From: Flavobacteriaceae bacterium UBA3591
GTDB lineage: Bacteria; Bacteroidota; Bacteroidia; Flavobacteriales; Flavobacteriaceae
Assembly (NCBI GenBank): GCA_002375695.1
Contig: DFMO01000008.1
Coordinates: forward strand, 381,819 to 445,818
Reading direction: 5' to 3'
Length of the DNA: 64,000 nt
A program made the translations under genes and the position numbers. Shown one piece after another: positions 43,428 to 52,015 of this stretch. The notes under the pieces were generated by a model. That model worked only from the letters and a program-made list of their open reading frames with translations. It searched no databases and had not been told where the DNA came from. How positions within the stretch are numbered: position 1 is the stretch's first letter; every line of letters begins with the position of its first letter.

Positions 43428-45842
43428 ATGGCAAAGATCAAACACAACAACTTTATGGATTCTATTGATGAAGTAATAAGCAACGCAAAACAACAAGGTG
43501 TAATACATCTATATGCCGATGGAAACAAGTTCAACGGACGAAAAATTGCAATTAATAATAAAGAGCTATATCATTTTGGCACTACCGGATACCTCGGACT
43601 CGAACAGGACATTCGATTAAAAGATGCTGCTTCTAAAGCAATTTATGATTATGGTACTCAATTTCCGTTATCCAAAACGTATATATCTCATCCCTTATAT
43701 GCAACCCTAGAAGAAAAGCTGTTTGCTATGTATAAGCAACCAATAATAGTTACCAAAAATAGCACCTTAGGTCATATGGCGGTTATTCCTACGGTAGTAA
43801 GAGACGAAGATGCTGTCATACTAGATCACCAAGTACACTGGTCTGTTCAAAGTGCAGTCCAGAGTTTAAAAACAAGAGGTGTCCCTGTCGAAATGATCCG
43901 TCATAATAATTTAGATATGCTCGAATCGAAAATAAAAGAGCTCTCCAATAAATCCAATAAAATTTGGTATATGGCAGATGGAGTTTACTCTATGTTTGGC
44001 GATTTTGCACCTATTGCTGAATTAATAAATCTCTCAAAAAAATATCCTCAACTTCATCTTTATATAGACGATGTACACGGTATGAGCTGGCGAGGTAAAC
44101 ACGGCACAGGTTTCGTAGCAAGTAATTTTCAATCCTTACCAGAAAATATACTTCTGTTTACAACCCTTAGTAAATCGTTCGGTGCTAGTGGTGCTGTTTT
44201 AGTCTGCCCAAATAAAAAAATTCACCAATACATTAAAAATTTTGGCGGACCTCTTACTTTCTCAGCCCAACTAGAACCTGCCTCTGTAGCGGCGGCTATC
44301 GCTTCTGCAGATATTCATTTATCCAACGAAATTTATTTACTTCAAAATCATTTGCAAGAACGCATTCAATATTTTAATAAATTACTGTCAAATACCAACC
44401 TGCCATTAGTAGATGAAAACGACTCCCCAGTTTTTTATATCGGCACCGGAATGCCAGCATCCGGCTATAATTTTGTAAAAAGACTTTTAAATGAAGGCTT
44501 CTATGTAAACCTGGGGCTTTTTCCTGCAGTACCAGTTAAAAACACTGGAGTAAGAATTACCATCGCTCGCCATAACCAAAAAGAGGATATGAAAAAACTG
44601 GTTGAAGCAATGAAATATCATTTTCCCTTAGCCCTTCAAGACACTCAAACTTCACTCCATCGAGTTTCAAAACTTTTCAAACTCAAAGTTAACGGCCAGG
44701 TAACCCCCAATCATAATAAATCTAATTTGTATCTCACCTACCAAACTAATATTAATACAATCGATAAAAAGTTTTGGAATAAGTACATGGGAACTAATAA
44801 TATTTGCGATTGGGAAGGTATACAGTTTTTGCAAGAATCATTTTCACATAACGATGCAATGGAACACAGTTGGAATTTTCATTTCTATATAGTGTTCGAC
44901 CATAAAAACGTTCCAATCGTAATAACCTTCTTCACTACAGCTATTTGGAAAGACGATATGCTTGCTCCACTTTCAGTATCTCAGAAAATGGAGGAGAAAC
45001 GGCTGGTAGATAAATATTATGCTACTCAAAAGGTAACTGCTATGGGCTCCTTATTTTCAGAAGGTGCCCATCAATACACAAATGTAAATCACCCAGAATG
45101 GCAACAAGCTTGGAGAGAAATATTACTTCACCTTGAAGTCACAGCTAAAAAAGAAGGAAGTAAAATCACTGCTTTAAGAGATTTCAAAAAAACCGACTCA
45201 TATCTAAATTCCTTCCTTATCGAACAGGGTTTTATAAAAATCCAAATGCCAGAGGCCTGTATCACTCCTCAACTAACTTGGAAAAATAAAACGGAATATA
45301 TTGGGTCGCTTTCTAAAAGGTCTGCGAAACACTATCGAAAAGATATAAAGCCATACGAAGATAAGGTAATAGTTAATTTAAAACAGTCACTAACACACAC
45401 TACCTTATTACAGTGTTACCAATTGTATAAAAATGTAAAAAATAGAAACCTTGCTATCAATACATTCACATATCCATTTGAAGTGTTCAATAATATGAAT
45501 AAAAGTGCCCAGTGGGAATTTATCTTGCTTTATTCTAAAATAAAATCAAATAAAGAAGCAGAGGCTCCTATTGGAGTAATGTTTTGTTATAAAAACCGAG
45601 ATGAAATATATGTGCCATCTTTAGTCGGCCTAGATTATTCCCACCTAGAAAAATATCAAACTTACCGTCAGTTGCTTTATCAAGCAATCCTTACTGCTAC
45701 TGCACAAAATTTCAAATCGATTGATTTCGGTATTTCAGCTAATTTCGAAAAGAAAAAATTAGGCGCCACCATTATTCCAATGCACGCCTACATACAAGCA
45801 GAAGATAATTTTGCACTAGAACGTCTGGAAACTATGCGGTAA
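43428..45842 (+). CDS. Fusion: AONS/KBL-like PLP enzyme plus GNAT-like domain
   Basis: 804 residues. Residues 1 to about 405 match alpha-oxoamine synthases (8-amino-7-oxononanoate synthase group): GTTGYLGL near 51, YIDDVHG with Asp214/His217, and PLP Lys249 in TTLSKSFGASGA. Residues about 420-804 form a GNAT/FemAB-like acyltransferase (YIGSLSKRSAKHYRKDI, APIGVMFCYKNRDEIY, SIDFGISANFEKKKLGA). It may condense an acyl-CoA with an amino acid and acylate or modify the product; the substrate is unknown. A long tandem array forms its leader. Confidence 0.85.
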   Translation: MAKIKHNNFMDSIDEVISNAKQQGVIHLYADGNKFNGRKIAINNKELYHFGTTGYLGLEQDIRLKDAASKAIYDYGTQFPLSKTYISHPLYATLEEKLFAMYKQPIIVTKNSTLGHMAVIPTVVRDEDAVILDHQVHWSVQSAVQSLKTRGVPVEMIRHNNLDMLESKIKELSNKSNKIWYMADGVYSMFGDFAPIAELINLSKKYPQLHLYIDDVHGMSWRGKHGTGFVASNFQSLPENILLFTTLSKSFGASGAVLVCPNKKIHQYIKNFGGPLTFSAQLEPASVAAAIASADIHLSNEIYLLQNHLQERIQYFNKLLSNTNLPLVDENDSPVFYIGTGMPASGYNFVKRLLNEGFYVNLGLFPAVPVKNTGVRITIARHNQKEDMKKLVEAMKYHFPLALQDTQTSLHRVSKLFKLKVNGQVTPNHNKSNLYLTYQTNINTIDKKFWNKYMGTNNICDWEGIQFLQESFSHNDAMEHSWNFHFYIVFDHKNVPIVITFFTTAIWKDDMLAPLSVSQKMEEKRLVDKYYATQKVTAMGSLFSEGAHQYTNVNHPEWQQAWREILLHLEVTAKKEGSKITALRDFKKTDSYLNSFLIEQGFIKIQMPEACITPQLTWKNKTEYIGSLSKRSAKHYRKDIKPYEDKVIVNLKQSLTHTTLLQCYQLYKNVKNRNLAINTFTYPFEVFNNMNKSAQWEFILLYSKIKSNKEAEAPIGVMFCYKNRDEIYVPSLVGLDYSHLEKYQTYRQLLYQAILTATAQNFKSIDFGISANFEKKKLGATIIPMHAYIQAEDNFALERLETMR

Positions 45843-45965
45843 GCTAATCTATTATTAATACTTAATTAGTAGGTTGTTAATTTTAATTAGTCACATTATT
45901 ACATAAAACAGAATTAATAAAAATACAACCATTCTAATCGCCATAAATCCTTTAAACAAAACATC

Positions 45966-46589
45966 ATGGAAAAAAAAATAGCAGCTTTTTGGAATCACTT
46001 TTCATCTATTCAAAATAAATTAATCGCTTCGAAAGTTGAAAAAGATATATTACAGCACGATAAGCTTTTTGCCTCTATTCAAAATAATGCCGTTAAAATT
46101 CATCCCCAATTACGTGTTTTACTAATGTATTCAATTCATGAGAATAATGTAGGAAAGCTAATTTTTCTCACTAAAGGCAACTATAAAATACAATCTCTAA
46201 TTTTAAAAGTTGTTGCCGTCGCACCCACTTCAGATTTATGGGAATATCAAATCGGCCTTCCTCCCTATAGTGGTTCTTTATCTACCCTATATTCATATTT
46301 TAATTGGTTTAAACAACCTACTATTATTTATCAAATCTATTTTGCAATACTCAAAGTTTATAAGTCATCGAATAAGATGCATTTACTTATATTTTGCGAA
46401 ATGGATAGAATTTGCTCCAAAGCTGAAATCCGTATGGCTATAAAAAGCATTCTTAATTTATACTTAGGTGATAATTTTTATTATAACCATATTAGCAGAT
46501 TTAAAGTTGTACGTCGCAAATTTTCTAATATTCGCTTTTTACCATTAGAGGAGCTAAGAAATTTAATACTATATAAAAACTTCAATTAA
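45966..46589 (+). CDS. Hypothetical protein, 207 residues
   Basis: No recognised family. It is a soluble, basic protein (MEKKIAAFWNHFSSIQNKLIASKVEKDIL...) with no signal or membrane helix. ACyl/peptidyl functions cannot be read. It lies 123 bp after the fusion gene on the same strand. The N-terminal AFWNHFSSIQNKL plus LWEYQIGLPPYSGSLSTLYSYF suggests an alpha/beta fold. Confidence 0.65.
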   Translation: MEKKIAAFWNHFSSIQNKLIASKVEKDILQHDKLFASIQNNAVKIHPQLRVLLMYSIHENNVGKLIFLTKGNYKIQSLILKVVAVAPTSDLWEYQIGLPPYSGSLSTLYSYFNWFKQPTIIYQIYFAILKVYKSSNKMHLLIFCEMDRICSKAEIRMAIKSILNLYLGDNFYYNHISRFKVVRRKFSNIRFLPLEELRNLILYKNFN

Positions 46590-46918
46590 GACTTCTATAA
46601 CGAATTAATTGAATTTTATACCTCAAATGCATACTACCTTCAAACCAAATTATGTAGGTTTAAAAATTTTTAATGTATAACTGGAGAGCAATCTATGCTC
46701 CTTTCATACTGTGTTAATGTATCTTTCATATACCTTTCATGCTACTCGAGTACCACTTTCATGCTAGTGTTTCCCTAGTCAACCCCTAGTATTATACTAC
46801 TTTCTTAAAATTGACACCTAATAGTCACAATGATAAAACCCTTCTTAAACATTCTAACATAATTCTCAACTAAGTCAATGCAATACAAGATTTCAAACTG
46901 CAATAAAATGAAATTATC
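46590..46918. other. Gap with four phased CTTTCAT copies
   Basis: CTTTCAT occurs at 46701, 46723, 46734 and 46756, i.e. spaced 22, 11 and 22 bp, all on the same strand and so on one DNA face. It resembles a regulator array upstream of the small gene at 46919. No other structure is seen in the gap. Confidence 0.5.
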
Positions 46919-47158
46919 ATGCAACCTAAAAAAGAAAATAATGAAAAACAGTCTCTTAAAAGGTTACCCCCTTCCAGAATAGTAATTTACCCCAAAGATA
47001 TCCAGCTCCTAACCGGCAAATCTTATCGCCATGCCCTTTATCTAAACAAGGAAATTAGAGCCTACCTCCGCAAAAAAAAACACCACCTCCTTACTATCTA
47101 CGAGTTTGCAGACTACACCGGCATCCCACCAAACATCATCCAACTCCACCTAAAATAA
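46919..47158 (+). CDS. Small helix-turn-helix-like protein
   Basis: 79 residues: a basic N-terminus and the core PPSRIVIYPKDIQLLTGKSYRHALYLNKEIRAYLRKKKHHLLTIYEFADYTGI. The pattern YPKDIQ-TGKSYR...FADYTGI is a small family common in Flavobacteriia that looks like a DNA-binding helix-turn-helix, possibly MerR/excisionase-like. The role is unknown. Confidence 0.7.
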   Translation: MQPKKENNEKQSLKRLPPSRIVIYPKDIQLLTGKSYRHALYLNKEIRAYLRKKKHHLLTIYEFADYTGIPPNIIQLHLK

Positions 47159-47775
47159 AAATGCTTTCCTATCCAAAATCTCATTCACCAATTCACCATT
47201 CCCAAATTCACCAATCACAAATTAACGAATCCCAAAACATCAGTATTGTCTCCCTGAGCGCAGTCGAAGGGTCAATTGTAACATAGGACTTAAAACTTAA
47301 GACGTAAGAAGTGAGTAGTGAGTAGTGAGAACTTTAAAGCTAAAAAATCTAAATTCAAAAGCATTTCCACCCTTTAGGGCCGGGGGTAAGAAATTCTTTT
47401 CCATTCACCAATTCACCAATTCACGAATTCACGAATTAACAAATTAACCAATCCCCAATTAGCCAATTCACAAATTAACAAACCCATCGTCCACACCCGG
47501 GCCCTTAGATACAGCCTCCTTTCGTCGGCCACTCGGGGACCTTCATTTGGTCTTTTAAAAAGCAATATCAAAGGTTGTCGAGTGAATTTAGTAAGCGTAG
47601 CGCAACTAAATTAGTATCGAGGCCACCGAATCCCCAATTAACCAATTCACAAATTAACAAATCCCGAATTAACAAATCCCCAATTCACCAATTCCCCAAT
47701 TCACCATTCCCCATTCCCCATTCAGGGTTTCCCCCGAGAATTAAATTCCATAGTTCCCCCGATACATTGCGGGTA
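47159..47775. repeat. Repeat block with S, H and C elements (orientation B)
   Basis: S repeat 47251-47273, H hairpin 47357-47400 (right arm GAAATTCTTTT, one mismatch), aattcacc arrays (47403-47480), C element 47485-47629, and further aattaacc/attcacc arrays (47635-47720). No gene is seen. Confidence 0.85.
47485..47629 (+). repeat. C element, orientation B
   Basis: Inner hairpin AATTTAGT...ACTAAATT and right outer arm GTATCGAGGCC are intact. The left outer arm reads GGGCCCTTAGATAC, which no longer pairs perfectly. GTCGAGTG replaces ACCGAGTG in the second arm. Confidence 0.75.
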
Positions 47776-47783
47776 TATTTTTG
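47776..47783 (+). promoter_or_regulatory. -7 box of the beta-helix protein gene
   Basis: TATTTTTG matches TAnnTTTG exactly and lies 44 bp before the ATG at 47827. No convincing -33 TTTG at 19 bp. Confidence 0.4.
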
Positions 47784-47826
47784 GCAGTTTTGCTTTAAAA
47801 ATTTAACTAATTGAATTATTTGAACT

Positions 47827-49812
47827 ATGAAAAGATTTTACAAAACTGTAGTGAGCGTGTTTACAGTATTATGTACGGTAAGCTTAGCTGCACAAACTAA
47901 TAGGTATGTAGACGAAACGGGAGCCGATGTTGGCGATTGTACCAACCCTTCGAGTCCGTGTGCTACCATTAATTACGCAATGGACGAAGCAGCAAATGGC
48001 GATATTATTGAAATAGCTTCGGGGGTGTATACCGAAACTTTGCGAATTTCAAAAGATTTAACCCTGCGAGGGGCTGGCGATATGCAAAACGGCGGGACAA
48101 TTATTCAGGCGCATGCGCTGCCTGGTGAAGCTACAGAACGTCCGGTAACTATTTTAACTGGTATTTTTGTGCATATTGAAGATGTTATTATTCAGCACGG
48201 CTATAACGAGGATTATGGAGGAGGTATTTATGTGGTTTCTGGGGGTAATCTTACACTAAGCAACGCTACTGTTAGAAACAATACAGCCATGGTTTTTGGG
48301 GGCGGTCTTTACCTTGTAGGCACGGCTAATGTAACACTCGCAGATGTAAATTTGATAGAGAATCATGCAATCTCTAATGGGGGAGGTATTATGGTTGGTA
48401 ATATTAGCACATTAAATATTACCGATAGTGAGTTTATAGACAATACCGCCACCCGCGATGGGGGTGGGGTGTACACTCAGGGGTCAATTACTTTTAGCAA
48501 TACAAATTTTACAGGCAACTGGGCCGGCCATAAAGGTGGCGCTATAAATGCTGTTAGTAGTGATTGTATATTAAATATTGAAGACAGCAATTTTACCAAC
48601 AATACTGCCGATTGGAATGGGGGTGCAATTTCACTGGTATATGAAAGTATGACAACATTTACAAATGTTGAATTCAACAATAACGAAACGCTTGATACCG
48701 GTAATGGCGGGGCCGTATTTATTAGTGAGGCCACAGCAGCGTTTAATAATGCAACATTTCAAAACAATAAAGTTGCAAATAATGACGGAGGTGCCGTGTA
48801 TGCTTCTGAAAGTAATGTGAGTTTTAACAAGGCTCAATTTACTTCTAATGAAGCATATTTGTTAGGAGGGGGTGTTTTATCTTCAGACAGTGATATATCT
48901 TTTTTTGACACGAGCTTTGAATTTAATTCGGCCAATTTGGGTGGTGGCGCAGCACTATTAAGCGCCTTGAATAATGAGATTTTAATACAAAATAGCCAAT
49001 TTAAAAATAATGAGGCTACTGGTGACTTTGGTGGAGGACTATTAAATGAAGGTAATCGAGTTACTATTGTAAATACCTTGTTTACCGAAAACTTGGCAGC
49101 CGATATGGGCGGTGCCATTGCTAGCTTAGGGGAATTAAACTTAATTAACAGCACGATTTCTAAAAATGAAAGCAGCGGCACAGGTGCTGGAGGTTTATAT
49201 AATACAATTGGAACTGTATTACTAAAAAACAGTATTATTTGGGGAAATATTGGCATCGATGCTCCCGATATCGCAAATGTTAATGGGGGGACTATCAATG
49301 GCAGTTATTCGCTTTATGACGATACCGATGTATATAACGATGGGGTGTTTAATTGTACTAATTGCCTTACAATCAACCCACAATTTACCGACATAACTAC
49401 TGGTGATTTTACCCTGGGAGACAATTCGCCTGCTCTTGATGCGGGAGACCCTAATACCGATATGTCTGTTTTTCCTACCGAAAACAACACTCCTATTGAT
49501 TTGGCGGGTAATGAGCGGGTGATGAATAATATTATCGACCTTGGAGTATATGAAACGCAAACCCTTTCAAATACCAACTTTTCTAATCCTGAAGTAGCAA
49601 TAAAAATATATCCAAACCCAACAAGTAATGTGATACACCTTGGTGCCAAAGAAGAAATTACTTCGGTAACGCTTTCAACAGTAACTGGGCAGGTATTAAA
49701 AACTTGGAAAAATAGCAATAGCATTGATTTAAGTGCGTATGCAAAAGGGATGTATTTTGTTTCGGTTGAAACTTTAAAAGGAAAAGTGACAAAAACTATT
49801 ATTAAAAAGTAA
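47827..49812 (+). CDS. Secreted right-handed beta-helix protein with T9SS type A tail
   Basis: 661 residues. A signal peptide (ending SLAAQ) precedes a Pbp-like start (NRYVDETGADVGDCTNPSSPCATINYAMDEAANGDIIEIASGVYTE). From 130 to 480 there are about 12 repeats with GG(I/A/V) turns and N-rich strands (FTNNTADWNGGAISL, FQNNKVANNDGGAVYA), a parallel beta-helix. The C-terminal domain IKIYPNPTSNVIHLGAKEEI...KGMYFVSVET...KTIIKK is a type A sorting signal for type IX secretion, which would anchor or release it at the surface. The substrate is unknown; adhesin- or polysaccharide-binding proteins share this fold. Confidence 0.9.
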   Translation: MKRFYKTVVSVFTVLCTVSLAAQTNRYVDETGADVGDCTNPSSPCATINYAMDEAANGDIIEIASGVYTETLRISKDLTLRGAGDMQNGGTIIQAHALPGEATERPVTILTGIFVHIEDVIIQHGYNEDYGGGIYVVSGGNLTLSNATVRNNTAMVFGGGLYLVGTANVTLADVNLIENHAISNGGGIMVGNISTLNITDSEFIDNTATRDGGGVYTQGSITFSNTNFTGNWAGHKGGAINAVSSDCILNIEDSNFTNNTADWNGGAISLVYESMTTFTNVEFNNNETLDTGNGGAVFISEATAAFNNATFQNNKVANNDGGAVYASESNVSFNKAQFTSNEAYLLGGGVLSSDSDISFFDTSFEFNSANLGGGAALLSALNNEILIQNSQFKNNEATGDFGGGLLNEGNRVTIVNTLFTENLAADMGGAIASLGELNLINSTISKNESSGTGAGGLYNTIGTVLLKNSIIWGNIGIDAPDIANVNGGTINGSYSLYDDTDVYNDGVFNCTNCLTINPQFTDITTGDFTLGDNSPALDAGDPNTDMSVFPTENNTPIDLAGNERVMNNIIDLGVYETQTLSNTNFSNPEVAIKIYPNPTSNVIHLGAKEEITSVTLSTVTGQVLKTWKNSNSIDLSAYAKGMYFVSVETLKGKVTKTIIKK

Positions 49813-49874
49813 GAATTAAAACTAAGTGTTTAGGCACTTGTAATTTATAATTATCAATAAAAAGGAAACAACAA

Positions 49875-50426
49875 ATGAAAAAAACAATTTTAAACATGAC
49901 AGTATTTTTAATGGCATTATGCCTGTTTACGGCTTGCTCAAAAGACAGCGACAAAAATGATGATAACGGAACAACAACAACAGGCGAGCACACCTATAAT
50001 ATTGAAGTAGAAGGCGGCACGGTATTTAATGGCAGTGTACCCAAAGAAACAGCAGGATATTATTATCCGGTTGCCTTTGTAGAGTATGACGAAGACTTGG
50101 GAAGCGACCTACTTGCTGGTATACTTCAAGATGCTGCTGGCGATTTCCAATTTGGTTTAGGCCTTGCTTTAGATAGTAACAACCAACCCACTATTCCCGA
50201 TACTGGGATAGGGCTCACCTTCGGGCAAAGAAATTCACAAAATAAATACGGGCCTGCAGGACCTATAGAACTTACCCTTTCAAATTATGAAGAAACAATC
50301 CTTTCTATGTATGGCGAAGAGGCGAGAGTGGCTTCTTTTACACTGCAATTTAGCGGCTTGTTTAAACTTGGGCAATCGGGAGACCCAGTGAATGTTACGG
50401 GTGAAATTGTAGTAGCAAAACCATAG
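49875..50426 (+). CDS. Lipoprotein, unassigned
   Basis: 183 residues. Lipobox LFTAC followed by SKDSDKNDD, an acidic export signal that sends lipoproteins to the cell surface in Bacteroidota. The remaining 150 residues are beta-rich (YNIEVEGGTVFNGSVPKET, AGPIELTLSNYEETIL). No family is recognised. It is 62 bp after the beta-helix gene, on the same strand, and may be co-transcribed. Confidence 0.75.
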   Translation: MKKTILNMTVFLMALCLFTACSKDSDKNDDNGTTTTGEHTYNIEVEGGTVFNGSVPKETAGYYYPVAFVEYDEDLGSDLLAGILQDAAGDFQFGLGLALDSNNQPTIPDTGIGLTFGQRNSQNKYGPAGPIELTLSNYEETILSMYGEEARVASFTLQFSGLFKLGQSGDPVNVTGEIVVAKP

Positions 50427-50508
50427 TAATTTTTAAAATCAATAATAAATGCTGCCTAATCTATGTGAAGTATTAAAATAGAATAGGAAGTTAAAACAAC
50501 AATTAATT

Positions 50509-50928
50509 ATGAAAATGTTAAAACACTCCCTGGCTGCTTTGGTGGTAGGCATATTATTTTCTTGTAACGGAAAGGCACAAAACGAACAAGAATTAATAGG
50601 TACTTGGGAAATTCAAGGAACTTTAATGGGCGATAATGGCGAGGGCTGGTTGATGCCTCATAACCAAGCCAATCCCGATTGCGAAGCAGACCATACCGTT
50701 TTTGCTGAAGATAATACTGCTTCCGAAGTAAGGTATAATAAAAATTGCGATGCTAAGGAAAAATCTTTTAGCTGGAAACGGGAAGGCGATCATATTATTT
50801 TAACCTCTGGCGACCGTACCGTAGACTGGCTAATTCATAGTATAGAAGGTGATAAAATGACCGTTGGGGTGCAAATGCGACCTAATGCAAAAAATAGAAT
50901 GTATGCAGTTTATAAAAAACAAGAATAA
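50509..50928 (+). CDS. Lipocalin-like small lipoprotein
   Basis: 139 residues: lipobox-like ILFSC at 16-20, then the lipocalin-like entry ELIGTWEIQG and a beta-barrel-type pattern (HTVFAEDNTASEVRYNKNCDAKEKSFSWKREGDHIIL). The two Cys at DCEA and NCDA could form a disulfide. It belongs with the many small lipocalin-like proteins of Bacteroidota; ligand unknown. Confidence 0.72.
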   Translation: MKMLKHSLAALVVGILFSCNGKAQNEQELIGTWEIQGTLMGDNGEGWLMPHNQANPDCEADHTVFAEDNTASEVRYNKNCDAKEKSFSWKREGDHIILTSGDRTVDWLIHSIEGDKMTVGVQMRPNAKNRMYAVYKKQE

Positions 50929-51380
50929 TTAAAATGGGATAGAGGCTGATAGCAGTTGGTCAATAAAGTAGCAATTCTAATGTGTTTTTATTAATTAATT
51001 ATGTTTGAATTAGTCTTGTTAAATTATTAAAAATTGCTGTTCATCTAATTTTTTACTCCTCTATATAATTTAATAATTCTGAATTGAGAATGAGGGTTGC
51101 AGGTGTTGATTATGAAGCGGAAAACAGCACCCAGCAACCCTCTATCAATCAATAAAACACCAAATACTTTGCAAGGGAATGCTGTAATGTAAAGTTACAT
51201 TATGGAAGGAGTTATAAAGGGGCAAAAATTTTAAAGTAGCAGCCTTAACAAATAAATAATTTTTGTAAGCAATTGATTTTCAAATAGCTATTGGTAAAAG
51301 GCTACTTAAAAGCCTAAAACTAGTTTACTTACCCAACAAAAAGAGCTAATTTTATCTTTAATACAATTTTTAAAATTAGT
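50929..51380. other. Gap with a 51-nt hairpin upstream of a two-component pair
   Basis: GAGGGTTGC (51092-51100) pairs with GCAACCCTC (51134-51142), and the stem continues with GGTGTTG (51102-51108) to CAGCACC (51125-51131): 16 bp in all. No T run follows, so it is either a weak terminator or a structured RNA. TATCTTTA at 51353-51360 is a one-mismatch -7 box for the next gene. Confidence 0.55.
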
Positions 51381-52004
51381 ATGATGAAGATTTTGCTTGC
51401 AGACGATCACTTTTTGGTATTGGAGGGATTAGAAGTGCTTTTATCCACTTTTAACTTTGTAGAAAAAACCGAAACCGTCTTAGATTATATAGCTCTAAAA
51501 GAAGTTTTACAGCAGGAGCATTTTGATGTTTTGTTGCTCGATATACATTTTGGCGATTACGACGGTAGAGAAATTTTGGGCGAGATAAAACAGTTGGCGC
51601 CAAAATTAAAGATTATAGCCCTAACCAGCCATTCAGACTCTGCAACAATAAAGTCGTCTGTAAATGCTGGGTTTGATGGGTATTTATTAAAGATTGATGG
51701 AAGAGATGAAATAGAGCAAGCGCTAAAAGCGGCAATGAAGGGGGAGCGTTACTTTAGTTCGAAAACACAACAAACATTTTTTGAAATGAACACCTCAAAA
51801 AACAATAATGCTTTAACCGATAGGGAAAAGGAAGTTTTACAACTAATTGTTCAGGAATATACAACCAAAGAAATAGCCGAGCAATTGTGTTTGTCTGAAA
51901 AAACAATTGAAAGTCATAGAGCAAATTTGATGCTAAAACTGGAAGCTAGGAATATTGCGGGGATGGTTAAAAAAGCAATTGTTCAAGGATTAGTAGAAGT
52001 TTAA
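51381..52004 (+). CDS. NarL/FixJ-type response regulator
   Basis: 207 residues: receiver domain with ADDH near the N-terminus, phospho-acceptor Asp in VLLLDIHFG and Lys in YLLKIDG; LuxR-type helix-turn-helix at about 145-207 (LTDREKEVLQLIVQEYTTKEIAEQLCLSEKTIESHR). It is encoded just before its cognate kinase and would be phosphorylated by it. Target unknown. Confidence 0.95.
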   Translation: MMKILLADDHFLVLEGLEVLLSTFNFVEKTETVLDYIALKEVLQQEHFDVLLLDIHFGDYDGREILGEIKQLAPKLKIIALTSHSDSATIKSSVNAGFDGYLLKIDGRDEIEQALKAAMKGERYFSSKTQQTFFEMNTSKNNNALTDREKEVLQLIVQEYTTKEIAEQLCLSEKTIESHRANLMLKLEARNIAGMVKKAIVQGLVEV

Positions 52005-52015
52005 TACCATACATT

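Noticed and set aside
47575..47814. A 79-codon frame upstream of the beta-helix gene
   Set aside because: It crosses a C element and aattaacc arrays, so is repeat-derived.
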